From the NCBI GenBank assembly GCA_020636255.1, contig JACJYE010000012.1, positions 203,293 through 267,292 of the forward strand: a stretch of 64,000 nt of DNA, read 5' to 3'. The notes under the pieces are model-generated. The model ran no database searches and was not told where the DNA came from. It worked only from the letters and a program-made list of their open reading frames with translations. Positions within the stretch are counted from its first letter, which is position 1; every line of letters begins with the position of its first letter. A program made the translations under genes and the position numbers. Positions 50,421 through 59,597 of the stretch are shown here, piece by piece. The stretch is from Lewinellaceae bacterium. GTDB taxonomy: Bacteria; Bacteroidota; Bacteroidia; Chitinophagales; Saprospiraceae.

Positions 50421-51895
50421 ACTGGAAATCGCTGGCCGCTTCTTCCCGCCTGTTCTGGAAGATCTCCGCTGCCTTTCTCCTGGTGCTGGCCCTGCTGGGT
50501 GTAGGATACATTCTGATCACCTCCTATACCGCCGGGCGATATCTGCAGGAAGTCAACCAGCGCCTGTACGGCGGTATCGCCAGGCAACTGGTCAAAGAAA
50601 CCCAGCCGTTGGTGGACGGCAAACCTGATACGGCGGCCACCCACGACATCATGCACTCCATGATGGTCATCAACCCGAGCGTGGAAGTATACTTACTGGA
50701 CCCCTTCGGCAAGATCATCGATTACGTCGTGCCCAATAAGTCTGTGCACCTTCAGCGCGTGTCCATACAACCCATCAAGAAATTCATAACCGACGAAGGC
50801 CGCAGCTTCGTCCTGGGCGATGACCCCCGAAACCCTGGCGCCCGGAAAGCATTTTCCGCAGCGCCCATCATCGAGGATGGCAATCTGGCCGGTTACGCCT
50901 ACATCATACTGGCCAGCGAAGAACAGGCTGCGGTAACATCCAGCCTGTTCGGCAGTTATATCCTGCAGCTAGGCGCCAAGACCTTTTTCCTGGCCCTGCT
51001 GGCAGCCCTGGCCGTCGGCCTGATCGCTATCGGTTTTATTACCAAAAACCTAAGGCTGATCATCGATACGACGCGCCGCTTCAAGGAAGGCGACTACCAG
51101 GCAAGGATACCAGAAGACGGCAGAAGCGACCTGGCCATCCTGGCCGTTACCTTCAACGACATGGCGGACAAGATCGAAGCGAATATCGAGCAGATACAAT
51201 CCATGGGACAGCTTCGGCAGGAGCTCATCGCCAATGTCTCGCACGACCTGCGCACGCCCCTGTCCATCGTACAGGGTTATATCGAAACGCTACTCATGAA
51301 AGAAGAACAACTGCCGCCGGAGGAACGCAGGAAATACCTGGAGATCATCTACGACAGCTCCGAAAAGCTATCGCGCCTGATCGTGCAGCTGTTCGAATAC
51401 TCGAAGCTGGAGACCAACCAGATACAGCCGGAAAAGGAGCCTTTCCCACTTTCTGAGCTGGCTCAGGATGTCTTTGCAAAATACCAGATACTGGCACGGG
51501 AGAAAGGCCTCGTGCTCAAGCTGGAGCACCCGCGCGAACTCCCGCTGGTCTTTGCCGACCTCGGCCTGGTAGAGCGGGTGATCCAAAACCTGATGGACAA
51601 TGCCCTGAAATTCACCCCTGAAGGCGGGAAGGTCACCCTGCAGCTCCGGAACCGCGAAGAAGGCGTCGAAGTGCGCATTTCCGATACGGGGCCAGGCATT
51701 CCGGAAAGCGAACAGTCGCACATTTTTGAACGCTACCGCAAAGCCGGAGGCGGCAACGAGCGCAACAAAGGCGCCGGCCTGGGGCTGGCCATCGTCAAGA
51801 AGATCCTGGAGATCCACAATGCCACCATACAAGTGCAGAGCCGGCAGGGGCAGGGCGCGGCTTTCTCGTTCTGGCTGCCGGCATATCAGGGGTAG
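50417..51895 (+). CDS. Membrane sensor histidine kinase
   Basis: The 492-residue protein has a membrane helix near the N-terminus (FWKISAAFLLVLALLGVGYILIT), a periplasmic sensor (about 40-170), a second helix (FLALLAALAVGLIAIGFIT), a HAMP linker, the HisKA phosphoacceptor LIANVSHDLRTPLSIVQGYIETL (His about 284) and an HATPase domain (NLMDNALKFTPEGG, ISDTGPGIPESEQ, NKGAGLGLAIVKKILEIH). It phosphorylates the response regulator encoded just upstream. The stimulus is unknown. Confidence 0.95.
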   Translation: MNWKSLAASSRLFWKISAAFLLVLALLGVGYILITSYTAGRYLQEVNQRLYGGIARQLVKETQPLVDGKPDTAATHDIMHSMMVINPSVEVYLLDPFGKIIDYVVPNKSVHLQRVSIQPIKKFITDEGRSFVLGDDPRNPGARKAFSAAPIIEDGNLAGYAYIILASEEQAAVTSSLFGSYILQLGAKTFFLALLAALAVGLIAIGFITKNLRLIIDTTRRFKEGDYQARIPEDGRSDLAILAVTFNDMADKIEANIEQIQSMGQLRQELIANVSHDLRTPLSIVQGYIETLLMKEEQLPPEERRKYLEIIYDSSEKLSRLIVQLFEYSKLETNQIQPEKEPFPLSELAQDVFAKYQILAREKGLVLKLEHPRELPLVFADLGLVERVIQNLMDNALKFTPEGGKVTLQLRNREEGVEVRISDTGPGIPESEQSHIFERYRKAGGGNERNKGAGLGLAIVKKILEIHNATIQVQSRQGQGAAFSFWLPAYQG

Positions 51896-51938
51896 GCTAC
51901 GGGCGTTGGGCGAGAGGGGCTATGGGGTTACTGCCTGC

Positions 51939-52547
51939 TCACTTGTGCCTTTCCTGTAGTACTTTCTCCACATCTGCCAGGTGGTAGCCTTTGGCGGCCA
52001 GCAGGACGAGGTAGTGGTACATGAGGTCGGCGGCCTCATTGAGGAAGAGGGCTTCATTGTCGTCTTTAGCTTCGATGACCAGTTCTACGGCTTCCTCGCC
52101 AACTTTCTGGGCGACCTTATTGATACCGCGGGCCAGCAGGCGGGCGGTATAGGAAGTCTCCGGGTCAGCGTCTTTGCGGCTGTGGATGATCGTTCCCAGG
52201 TAGGACAGGAAGTTGACGGGGTGGTTGGTTTCTCCCCAGCAGGTATCAGCGCCGAGGTGGCAAACGGGCCCTTCCGGCCGAGCGTAAACGAGCAGGCTGT
52301 CCTGGTCGCAATCGGCCTTAATATCCACCAGGCGGAGGTAGTTGCCGGAGGTTTCACCTTTTGTCCAGAGGCGGCCCTTGCTGCGGCTGAAGAAGGTAAC
52401 GGTTTTATCGGCCATCGTTTTGCGCAGCGCTTCTTCGTTCATATACCCCTGCATGAGCACCCGGCCGGTGTCTGGGTCCTGGATAATAGCTGGCAACAGG
52501 CCGTTTCCTTTGGCGAAGTCGAGTTGGGTGAGGTCTATGTTATTCAT
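51939..52547 (-). CDS. hisIE: Bifunctional phosphoribosyl-AMP cyclohydrolase / phosphoribosyl-ATP pyrophosphatase HisIE
   Basis: The 202-residue protein fuses the two enzymes. The PRA-CH part has YMNEEALRKTMADKTVTFFSRSKGRLWTKGETSGN and the metal-binding CHLGADTCWG; the PRA-PH part begins LGTIIHSRKDADPETSYTARLLARG with KVGEEAVELVIEAKDDN. It performs steps 2 and 3 of histidine synthesis in the cytoplasm. Start MNNIDLTQLDFAKGNGLLPAI at 52547. It is the last visible gene of the leftward his group and lies about 80 bp after hisF. Confidence 0.95.
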   Translation of the reverse strand: MNNIDLTQLDFAKGNGLLPAIIQDPDTGRVLMQGYMNEEALRKTMADKTVTFFSRSKGRLWTKGETSGNYLRLVDIKADCDQDSLLVYARPEGPVCHLGADTCWGETNHPVNFLSYLGTIIHSRKDADPETSYTARLLARGINKVAQKVGEEAVELVIEAKDDNEALFLNEAADLMYHYLVLLAAKGYHLADVEKVLQERHK

Positions 52548-52628
52548 CCTGATCTTATTCCAATTTCTATTTGATCTTTTGCGAGGGATTCTGTCCCAAT
52601 GCGGTTCAACAAGCAATCTTTCAATCTA

Positions 52629-53384
52629 CTAAAGCCGGACGGTAATCTCTTTCTCACGAAGGTAGGCCTTCAGTTCCCGGATATCTATTTCGTGAAAGTG
52701 AAAGATGCTGGCGGCCAGCCCGGCGTCGGCCTTTCCTGTTGTGAAAACATCATAAAAGTGCTGCATGTTCCCTGCGCCGCCCGAGGCGATGACGGGGATG
52801 GCGACGGCTTCCGAAACCCTGGCGGTGATCTCGTTGGCGAAGCCGTTTTTCGTGCCGTCGTGGTTCATGGAGGTAAAGAGTATCTCGCCGGCGCCCCGGC
52901 TTTCGGCCTCTTTCACCCAGTCGAGCAGCCGGATATCGGTGGCAATGCGGCCGCCATTGAGGTACACGTACCAATCGCCATCGGCAAACCTGGCGTCGGT
53001 GGCCAGCACGACGAACTGGCTGCCAAAATTGCGGGCGAGTTCATCGATAAGGCCAGGCCTGCGCACGGCGGCCGAGTTGATGGAAATTTTATCGGCGCCG
53101 GAAGACAGAAGCACATCTACATCCTCCAACGAGCTGATGCCGCCGCCGATGGTAAAGGGAATGCTGAGGTGGCGGGCGATGTCGCGCGCCAGTGCGGCCA
53201 GGGTCTTGCGCTTTTCGTGGGTAGCTGTGATGTCGAGGAAGACGAGTTCGTCGGCGCCTTCTTCGCTGTATCGGGCGCCGAGTTCCACAGGGTCGCCGGC
53301 ATCGCGCAGGCCGACGAAGTTAACCCCTTTAACGGTGCGGCCGTCCTTGATATCGAGGCAGGGAATGATGCGTTTGGCTAACAT
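52629..53384 (-). CDS. hisF: Imidazole glycerol phosphate synthase cyclase subunit HisF
   Basis: The 251-residue TIM-barrel protein starts MLAKRIIPCLDIKDGRTVKGVNFVGLRDAGDPVE, with the catalytic Asp in PCLDIKDG and the second in the DARFADGDWYVYLNGG region, and HMLSASIFHF-like end (GLAASIFHFHEIDIRELKAYLREKEI). HisF with HisH turns PRFAR into imidazole glycerol phosphate and AICAR. In this genome hisF is separated from hisA by 5.4 kb of oppositely oriented genes. The frame extends to 53405 before the start, but Met 53384 gives the family N-terminus. Confidence 0.95.
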   Translation of the reverse strand: MLAKRIIPCLDIKDGRTVKGVNFVGLRDAGDPVELGARYSEEGADELVFLDITATHEKRKTLAALARDIARHLSIPFTIGGGISSLEDVDVLLSSGADKISINSAAVRRPGLIDELARNFGSQFVVLATDARFADGDWYVYLNGGRIATDIRLLDWVKEAESRGAGEILFTSMNHDGTKNGFANEITARVSEAVAIPVIASGGAGNMQHFYDVFTTGKADAGLAASIFHFHEIDIRELKAYLREKEITVRL

Positions 53385-53807
53385 GCGGTTGTGTTTGGCG
53401 CTCAAAGATAAGGGAATAGCGGGGATGTGGGGCTGCAGGTTTCAGGGTTTCAGGTTTCAGGTTCCCAGGTTACAGGGGCATTCCGGGCTCACCCTCTCAC
53501 CCGGTCACCTTGTCTCCCCGTCCCTCTGGCTGGCTGCAGGGTTACAAGTTTCGGGCCTGGCTTGGCGCCATCGTTACAGTACAGTACCCGTGTCACAGAA
53601 CTTACCGTTCACATAACGAAACAAGCTGTTTAAATGTATCGTGGTGTGGCCGGCTCATTGTGGATGATGGCAGGTGGGAAAGTTATTTAGCAATGCCTTA
53701 TTTTAGGGGTAATAATGATCATCATCAATTTCCAGTACGAAGTTTATCTGTAGTCAAAAAGCCAATGCAAAGCTTTCGCTGGAAATTGCAGGTAAATCAA
53801 AGGTAAA
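53385..53807. other. Intergenic region between hisF and the T9SS gene pair, with low-complexity repeats
   Basis: No gene is seen. Bases 53430-53555 hold short repeated words of the GGTTTCA/GGTTACA/GGGTTACAAGTTTC type, and a run of CACC/CCCGTCC words. The 17-mer GCAGGGTTACAAGTTTC (53536-53552) recurs exactly at 59570-59586 in the hisA-hisH spacer. Close to the T9SS gene, CAATTTCCAG (53726-53735) and CTGGAAATTG (53779-53788) are a perfect 10-bp inverted repeat. The promoter of hisF (minus) and of the T9SS pair (plus) must lie here. Confidence 0.6.
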
Positions 53808-56264
53808 ATGGTAAAATGGTTACTCGTATTCATGCTTCTCACATTCGGAGTAAAGCTGATGGCACAATGCGAGCCCCCTACTGGCTTTGCCTACCTGAAC
53901 GGCAATCAGGTGCGGGCGTATATCAGTAGTACGGGAGGATTGTTTTTTGACGGTGAAAAAGCCGGTTTCCAGCACCCGGCAAATGAATCCTTGTACACTA
54001 TTTATGCCCAAGGCCTTTGGCTAGGAGCTATAGACCTGGCGGGGAATCTGCACATTGCTGCCCAAACCTACGGCCCGGCTACAGGCAAATTTGATTATTA
54101 CCCAGGCCCATTAACTACATTGGATGCCCCTAATCCGGGTGAAACGAACCGTGTTACCTGCAGCAACTGGGACCGGGTATGGGAAGTGCACCGGCACCAG
54201 ATTGAAGCCCACCGGTCCGATTGGTCTGAGGATGGGCACATTGACAACCCCGATCCTGCTATTCTGGGTTGGCCGGCAAAAGGCAACCCTCATTTCGAAG
54301 ACATCTATGGGTTTGAGCTCCCAAACACCCCCGCCGGCTTGGCGCCCTTTAGGGATATCAATCATAACGGCCTGTACGACCCTCTGTCCGGAGATTATCC
54401 CACCCTTTCCGTAGAGTATTCGAATATTCCCAATTATCCGATCCCTGAACAGATCACCTGGAGCATGTTTAACGACAATGGCAATCTGCACCTCCAAACA
54501 AGCGCCGCCCCACTAAAATTTGAGATTCAACTTACGACATGGGCCTTTAACTGTCCGGACAGCCCGCTACTCAGCAATACTATATTTACTGCTTACACGC
54601 TGATCAACCGGGCCATTGAACCCATGGATTCAGTGCATCTTGGCTTATGGCTGGACTTTGCCCTTGGCTGCCCGGCTGATGATTATTTGGGCAGTGCCCC
54701 ATTTTTAAATACCGTTTTTACCTATAATGCCGACAACATAGACGGCGATATGGAAGGAGGTTGTGAGCAGGGTGTGAATAGCTATGGAGTTAACCCGCCG
54801 GTACAGGCCGTTACCGTCCTTAACAAGGATATAGCTTATGCAGCGTATTATGGAAGCACGGAGGAGGGATACCCCGCCGGTGCTATTGCGCCAGTGTTAG
54901 GGCTGGAATACTATCGCTATCTGACCGGCCACTGGCGTGATGGCAGCCCACTCACATTCGGGAGCGACGGTTTTATAGGAGCTGGCGCGCCTACACCGTT
55001 TGCCTTCCCAGATGCTCCAACTGACCCCAATGGCTGGTCGGAGTATAGCAACGGCCTGCAGCCCGGAAACAAATGGATCATCCCCAGCATTGCTTTGGGT
55101 AATTTAACACCGGGATCCATCAGAAAAGTGTATGTCGCCTATACCTTCATCCAAGAAGAAGGAGCCAACCACCTGGAAAACCTCCAGGCTATGTATGAAG
55201 GCATTGAAAGCCTGCAGCAATGGTATGACTACCAGATAATACCTTGTGTACCACCCCCTACCTGCCAGGAAGGCTGCATCTGGGCTGGCGATGCCAATGC
55301 CGATGGCATAGCCAACCACAACGACTTGCTACCCATAGGGCTGGCATTAAACAGTAACGGCCCTACCCGGCCAGCACCATATAACTGGTCGCCACGGCAA
55401 GGAGAAAACTGGGGGGCGGCCCAATTCAACGGGGCCAATTTCAAACATATTGATGCTGATGGTAATGGCCATATCACTATTGAGGATTTCGAGTTAACCC
55501 TCACGCATTACAACTTCAAGGCCACCGGTTTCAACCAGGCAGATGAATACCCCGAAGGCCCTGAGCTTAAGCTTGTAGCGTTAAACGGCGTCAATTTAGA
55601 CAGCTTATCAGCAGGCCAGCAATTTTTTCTCCGTGTCCTTTTGGAAGATATCCCCGGGCTGTGTGGGGTTGCCTTCTCCCTGGAATATGACAAGCGATAC
55701 TTCGAAGAGCTAGAATTGCTGGGTTTTTCGGGGTTTAACCCTTTAGCAATGAAATATACCAAGGGTTTTCCCGAGCTCGGGCAGGTTGATTTTGCATATA
55801 TCCTGCCTTCAGGTAATGGCCATATCGAGGAAAGCGTCCTGCTTCCCCTTCGTGCCAAAACCGTACCCGATTTTTCCGGGCCCATCCCTTCCGACACTAC
55901 CCGTATCAGGTTAAAGAACATTAAAGCCGTACGGAATGACGGTAATGAGCTTGAAATAGGAGGAACGAGCATAGCTGCCGTTTTCCCAAACGTAATGACC
56001 TCTACGGCAGCCCCGGAAAGAAACAACCCCATTCTGCTATCCCCTAACCCTACGGCAGGAGAAATCCATCTGTCTACCTTCGGCAAAACAGTAGATGCTA
56101 TAGCATTATTCTCCTCCACCGGACAACGGCTCTGGCAAAAAACAGGCGGCATCCACGACGGCGAGGCCCTTCAACTTGCCCATTTGCCAGAAGGGTTGTA
56201 CTACCTGCACTTAATCGTGGATACACAGCATATAATCCGGAAGATCATAGTGCAACAAGACTAG
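53808..56264 (+). CDS. T9SS-secreted protein with dockerin-like and cohesin-like segments (paralogue 1)
   Basis: The 818-residue protein has signal peptide MVKWLLVFMLLTFGVKLMAQ and about 490 residues without a recognised family (GLWLGAIDLAGNLHIAAQTYGP, DNIDGDMEGGCEQG). Next comes a segment with two Ca2+-loop-like motifs, DANADGIANHND and DADGNGHITIED, in dockerin-like spacing. A beta-rich cohesin-like segment (AGQQFFLRVLLEDIPGLCGVAF to LPLRAKTV) and a T9SS tail (LLSPNPTAGEIHLSTFGKT to KIIVQQD) follow. A cell-surface or secreted role is inferred; binding partner unknown. It is followed at 38 bp by a close paralogue and lies against the direction of the his genes. Confidence 0.75.
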   Translation: MVKWLLVFMLLTFGVKLMAQCEPPTGFAYLNGNQVRAYISSTGGLFFDGEKAGFQHPANESLYTIYAQGLWLGAIDLAGNLHIAAQTYGPATGKFDYYPGPLTTLDAPNPGETNRVTCSNWDRVWEVHRHQIEAHRSDWSEDGHIDNPDPAILGWPAKGNPHFEDIYGFELPNTPAGLAPFRDINHNGLYDPLSGDYPTLSVEYSNIPNYPIPEQITWSMFNDNGNLHLQTSAAPLKFEIQLTTWAFNCPDSPLLSNTIFTAYTLINRAIEPMDSVHLGLWLDFALGCPADDYLGSAPFLNTVFTYNADNIDGDMEGGCEQGVNSYGVNPPVQAVTVLNKDIAYAAYYGSTEEGYPAGAIAPVLGLEYYRYLTGHWRDGSPLTFGSDGFIGAGAPTPFAFPDAPTDPNGWSEYSNGLQPGNKWIIPSIALGNLTPGSIRKVYVAYTFIQEEGANHLENLQAMYEGIESLQQWYDYQIIPCVPPPTCQEGCIWAGDANADGIANHNDLLPIGLALNSNGPTRPAPYNWSPRQGENWGAAQFNGANFKHIDADGNGHITIEDFELTLTHYNFKATGFNQADEYPEGPELKLVALNGVNLDSLSAGQQFFLRVLLEDIPGLCGVAFSLEYDKRYFEELELLGFSGFNPLAMKYTKGFPELGQVDFAYILPSGNGHIEESVLLPLRAKTVPDFSGPIPSDTTRIRLKNIKAVRNDGNELEIGGTSIAAVFPNVMTSTAAPERNNPILLSPNPTAGEIHLSTFGKTVDAIALFSSTGQRLWQKTGGIHDGEALQLAHLPEGLYYLHLIVDTQHIIRKIIVQQD

Positions 56265-56302
56265 CGCAGACCTTTCATTCCATCACTCAAAACATCAGCT
56301 TT

Positions 56303-58735
56303 ATGCAACAGAACTACTCCACGCTCTTTCTTCTATTAGCCCTTTTGGGCTTCGGCCAGCTTCAGGGGCAGGATTGCCCTGCTCCTCAGGGCCGCACCTA
56401 CCTGCACGCCAACGATGTCAGGGCGTTGATCACCCAGGGCGGCAGCCTGTTTTTTGATGGCAGTGATGCCGCTTTCCAGGTTCCCTATGGCAGCACGGCC
56501 ACGAATACCATATTCGCCCAGGGGCTTTGGCTGGGTGCTTTCGACCCGGGCGGCAACCTGAAGCTGTCGGCTCAAACATACGGCTTGAATAACGGCTATT
56601 CGGACTATGCCCCAGGGCCACTCGACGAGATGGGCAATGCCCTTGCTGAAAACTGCCAGGATTGGGACCGCGTCTGGGCGGTAAGCCGCTTCCAGATCGA
56701 AGCGCATATCGCCGATTTTGCGGATAATGGCGTTATCGACAGCCCTCAGCCTGAGATCATGAGCTGGCCCGGACGGGGTAACCCTCAGTTCTTTGACTAC
56801 AATGGCTTTATGCTACCGGATATTAATCAAGGGCTGGCGCCTTATTTCGACTACGATAGCGACGGGCAGTATGACCCTCTTGACGGCGACTATCCGATGA
56901 TACACCAGTCGGCCATCATCCCGGAGCAGATCACCTGGCATGTATATAATGACCCGGACAGCCCTCATACCGAAACGCAGGGCCTTCCTTTGGGTGTGGA
57001 AATACAGCTCACCTCCTGGGCGTTCAACTGTGCCGATAGCCCTCTGCTGAACAACACTATTTTCACATCTTACAAACTCATCAACAGGGCAGCGGAACAG
57101 CTCGATTCTCTGTACTTCGCCCTTTGGACGGACTTTGACCTGGGGTGTTATACCGATGACTTCGTAGGCAGCGTACCGCAGTATAATTCCTACTTCGTTT
57201 ACAACCGCGACAATATCGATGGCGAAGAAGACGGAGCTTGCCCATCCGGTATTAACTCCTACGGGGAAAACCCGCCGGTACAGAGCGCAACGGTACTCAA
57301 CAGGCCCCTGTCATATTTCATGTATTACGACAACAACGTCGACGGGCCTCCTGCCATGTCCGACCCAAATCTGGTCATTGATCATTATTACTTAATGACT
57401 GGCCGGTGGCGCGACGGCATCCCGCTGACCTTTGGCGACAGTGGTTATGACCCCTCGCTTTCCAATCCCGTCACCTCATTCGCTTTTCCGGATGACCCCA
57501 ACGACCCAAATGGGTGGTCGGCTTATACAGCGTCGCCCGCTTTTGCAGACCGCCGGACGATTGCCAGCGTGAACCTGGGCAGCCTGCCCCCGGGCGCAAT
57601 AGAAGTAGTGGATGTGGCCTATGCTTTTTTTCGGGAAGAAAATGCCAACTTCCTGGAAAACGTCAGCGCGATGTACGATGGGCTGGGACAGCTACAGGGC
57701 TGGTACGACAGCCAGTTTGAAACGGGATGCAGCCAGCCTGCCACCTGCCAGGAAGACTGCGTCTGGGCCGGCGACCTCAACGCCGACGGTATCGCCAACC
57801 ATTGCGACTTGCTGTCGCTGGGCCTGGGTTTAACCCGCACCGGCCCCACCCGCCCTTCACCTTACAACTGGTCGCCGCACAACGGAGAGGACTGGAGCGG
57901 GGCCCAGCACAGTGGTGTCAACGACAAACACCTCGACGCCGATGGAAACGGGCTGGTGGAAACGGAAGACTTCGGCCTGACGATACAGCACTACAACCTT
58001 ACCCGCCCCGGTTATACCGCCACCGATGAATACCCCGTCGGCCCTGAGTTGTACCTGACGGCCAACACCAACCTGGACAACCTGCAGGCCGGGCAAAGCT
58101 TTTTCCTGAGGGTTTATGTCCAAAACGTGCCGGATCTGCACGGGTTGGCGTTCTCCGTGGAATACAGCCCAGACTATTTCCAGGAGCTACTGCCGATTGG
58201 AAGTAGCTACGACCCCAATGCGATCGATTTCTTAACGGATATACCGGAAAGAGGCCAGCTGGATTTTGCCTACATCCACGCCGAGCCCGATGGCCAGATT
58301 GAAGGCAGTAATTTGTTCACCATACTGGCCAAAACGCGCGCTTCCTTCCCGGAGCCGCTACCGTCCAACACTTCGCCCATCCGCTTTAAAAATATTAAAG
58401 CCATCCGCGCCGACGGCAGCGAGATCGAGATTGGCGGCACGCTGGCCCTGGCTACCTTCCCGGATATCATGACAGGCACGGTAAGCCCTGCGTTCGACGC
58501 TCGTATCACCCTCTTCCCCAACCCCACAACCGGAAGGCTGTACCTGAACACCCAGGGACAGGCCGTTAGCAGGGCCGAGCTGTTCTCGCCTACCGGCCAA
58601 AGGCTCTGGCAAAAAACAGGCGGCATTCGCGACGGTGAGGCCCTTCAGCTTGGCCATTTGCCGGATGGATTGTACTACCTGCGGCTGCAGGTGGGGCGGA
58701 AAATGGTAGTGCAGAAGGTGATGGTGCGGGCGTGA
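56303..58735 (+). CDS. T9SS-secreted protein with dockerin-like and cohesin-like segments (paralogue 2)
   Basis: The 810-residue protein has signal peptide MQQNYSTLFLLLALLGFGQLQG and follows the layout of its upstream neighbour segment by segment: GLWLGAFDPGGNLKLSAQTYGL, DNIDGEEDGACPSG, Ca2+-loop-like DLNADGIANHCD and DADGNGLVETED, a cohesin-like stretch (AGQSFFLRVYVQNVPDLHGLAF), and a nearly identical T9SS tail (GQRLWQKTGGIRDGEALQLG). Tandem duplication is inferred. The genes look like one transcription unit that ends at the 13-bp hairpin at 58760-58800. Confidence 0.75.
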   Translation: MQQNYSTLFLLLALLGFGQLQGQDCPAPQGRTYLHANDVRALITQGGSLFFDGSDAAFQVPYGSTATNTIFAQGLWLGAFDPGGNLKLSAQTYGLNNGYSDYAPGPLDEMGNALAENCQDWDRVWAVSRFQIEAHIADFADNGVIDSPQPEIMSWPGRGNPQFFDYNGFMLPDINQGLAPYFDYDSDGQYDPLDGDYPMIHQSAIIPEQITWHVYNDPDSPHTETQGLPLGVEIQLTSWAFNCADSPLLNNTIFTSYKLINRAAEQLDSLYFALWTDFDLGCYTDDFVGSVPQYNSYFVYNRDNIDGEEDGACPSGINSYGENPPVQSATVLNRPLSYFMYYDNNVDGPPAMSDPNLVIDHYYLMTGRWRDGIPLTFGDSGYDPSLSNPVTSFAFPDDPNDPNGWSAYTASPAFADRRTIASVNLGSLPPGAIEVVDVAYAFFREENANFLENVSAMYDGLGQLQGWYDSQFETGCSQPATCQEDCVWAGDLNADGIANHCDLLSLGLGLTRTGPTRPSPYNWSPHNGEDWSGAQHSGVNDKHLDADGNGLVETEDFGLTIQHYNLTRPGYTATDEYPVGPELYLTANTNLDNLQAGQSFFLRVYVQNVPDLHGLAFSVEYSPDYFQELLPIGSSYDPNAIDFLTDIPERGQLDFAYIHAEPDGQIEGSNLFTILAKTRASFPEPLPSNTSPIRFKNIKAIRADGSEIEIGGTLALATFPDIMTGTVSPAFDARITLFPNPTTGRLYLNTQGQAVSRAELFSPTGQRLWQKTGGIRDGEALQLGHLPDGLYYLRLQVGRKMVVQKVMVRA

Positions 58736-58759
58736 GGGCAGCCCGAGCAGGCCAGCCAC

Positions 58760-58800
58760 CGGGGTGATTGCCAGAGAAAAACATGAAGGCAATCACCCCG
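58760..58800. terminator. 13-bp perfect inverted repeat between convergent genes
   Basis: CGGGGTGATTGCC (58760-58772) and GGCAATCACCCCG (58788-58800) with a 15-nt loop form a strong hairpin between the paralogue-2 gene (plus) and hisA (minus). A T run is lacking, so it may block transcription in both directions or protect 3' ends rather than act as a classic intrinsic terminator. Confidence 0.6.
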
Positions 58801-58803
58801 TGG

Positions 58804-59526
58804 TTACCCAGGCGCCATCCGCTCCAGCTCCTTCAGACTGATCTTACCCTCGTAGATCGCCTTTCCGATAATAGCTCCGAAGCAGCCCAGCTCGCGGAGC
58901 TTTACGATCTCATCGAGGCCCGTGACACCGCCGCTGGCGATAAGCTTCAGCTCGGGGAAGCGCTCGCGGATCTGGGTGTACAATTCCAGGGCCGTGCCCT
59001 GCAGGAGGCCGTCTTTGGAGACATCTGTGCATATCGAGTATTGTACCCCTTTGGCTATGTAATCCTCCAGGAAAGCAAAAAGCTCCAGCTCGCTTTGCTC
59101 CTGCCAGCCGCTGATGGCGATCTTTCCGTCCCTGGCGTCGGCCCCGAGGATGATGCTTTCGCTGCCATACTTTTCCAGCCAGCCCTGAAAAGTATTGGGT
59201 TGTTTAACCGCCACCGTCCCTCCTGTAACCTGCCGGGCGCCACATTCGAACGCGATGCGCAGGTCGTCATCAGATTTGAGGCCGCCGCCGAAGTCGATCC
59301 AGAGGCCCGTACGGGTGGCCAGGCGCTCCAGCACCCGGTAGTTGACGATGTGGCTGGCGCGGGCGCCGTCGAGGTCGGCCAGGTGGAGGCGCCGCAGGCC
59401 GTGGGCTTCGAAGGCCTTGGCGACTTCCAATGGGTCTTCGTTGTAAACTTTTTGCTGCTCGTAGTCGCCCTGGGTGAGGCGCACACATTTTCCATCGATG
59501 ATATCAATAGCGGGGATGAGGTACAT
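58804..59526 (-). CDS. hisA: ProFAR isomerase HisA
   Basis: The 240-residue TIM-barrel protein starts MYLIPAIDIIDGKCVRLTQGDY and carries the family features: LHLADLDGARASHIVNYRVLERL, IDFGGGLKSDDDLRIAF, ILGADARDGKIAISGWQEQS, CTDVSKDGLLQGTALELY and IASGGVTGLDEIVKL. It isomerises the ProFAR intermediate (step 4). It reads leftward after hisH with a gap of about 70 bp of repeat-rich spacer, and its end lies 68 bp from the stop of the inserted T9SS pair. Confidence 0.95.
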   Translation of the reverse strand: MYLIPAIDIIDGKCVRLTQGDYEQQKVYNEDPLEVAKAFEAHGLRRLHLADLDGARASHIVNYRVLERLATRTGLWIDFGGGLKSDDDLRIAFECGARQVTGGTVAVKQPNTFQGWLEKYGSESIILGADARDGKIAISGWQEQSELELFAFLEDYIAKGVQYSICTDVSKDGLLQGTALELYTQIRERFPELKLIASGGVTGLDEIVKLRELGCFGAIIGKAIYEGKISLKELERMAPG

Positions 59527-59597
59527 GGCAGTTTTTTTTACCTGGAGGAGGTTTTAGGGTTACAGGGTTGCAGGGTTACAAGTTTCAGGGTTGCAAG
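59527..59597 (-). repeat. GGGTTACA-type repeat in the hisA-hisH spacer
   Basis: The spacer consists of repeated words GGGTTACAGGGTTGCAGGG and CAAGTTTCAGGGTTGCAAG (about 59556-59599). The exact 17-mer GCAGGGTTACAAGTTTC (59570-59586) also occurs at 53536-53552. Both copies lie beside the segment holding the T9SS pair and hisA. Confidence 0.55.
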
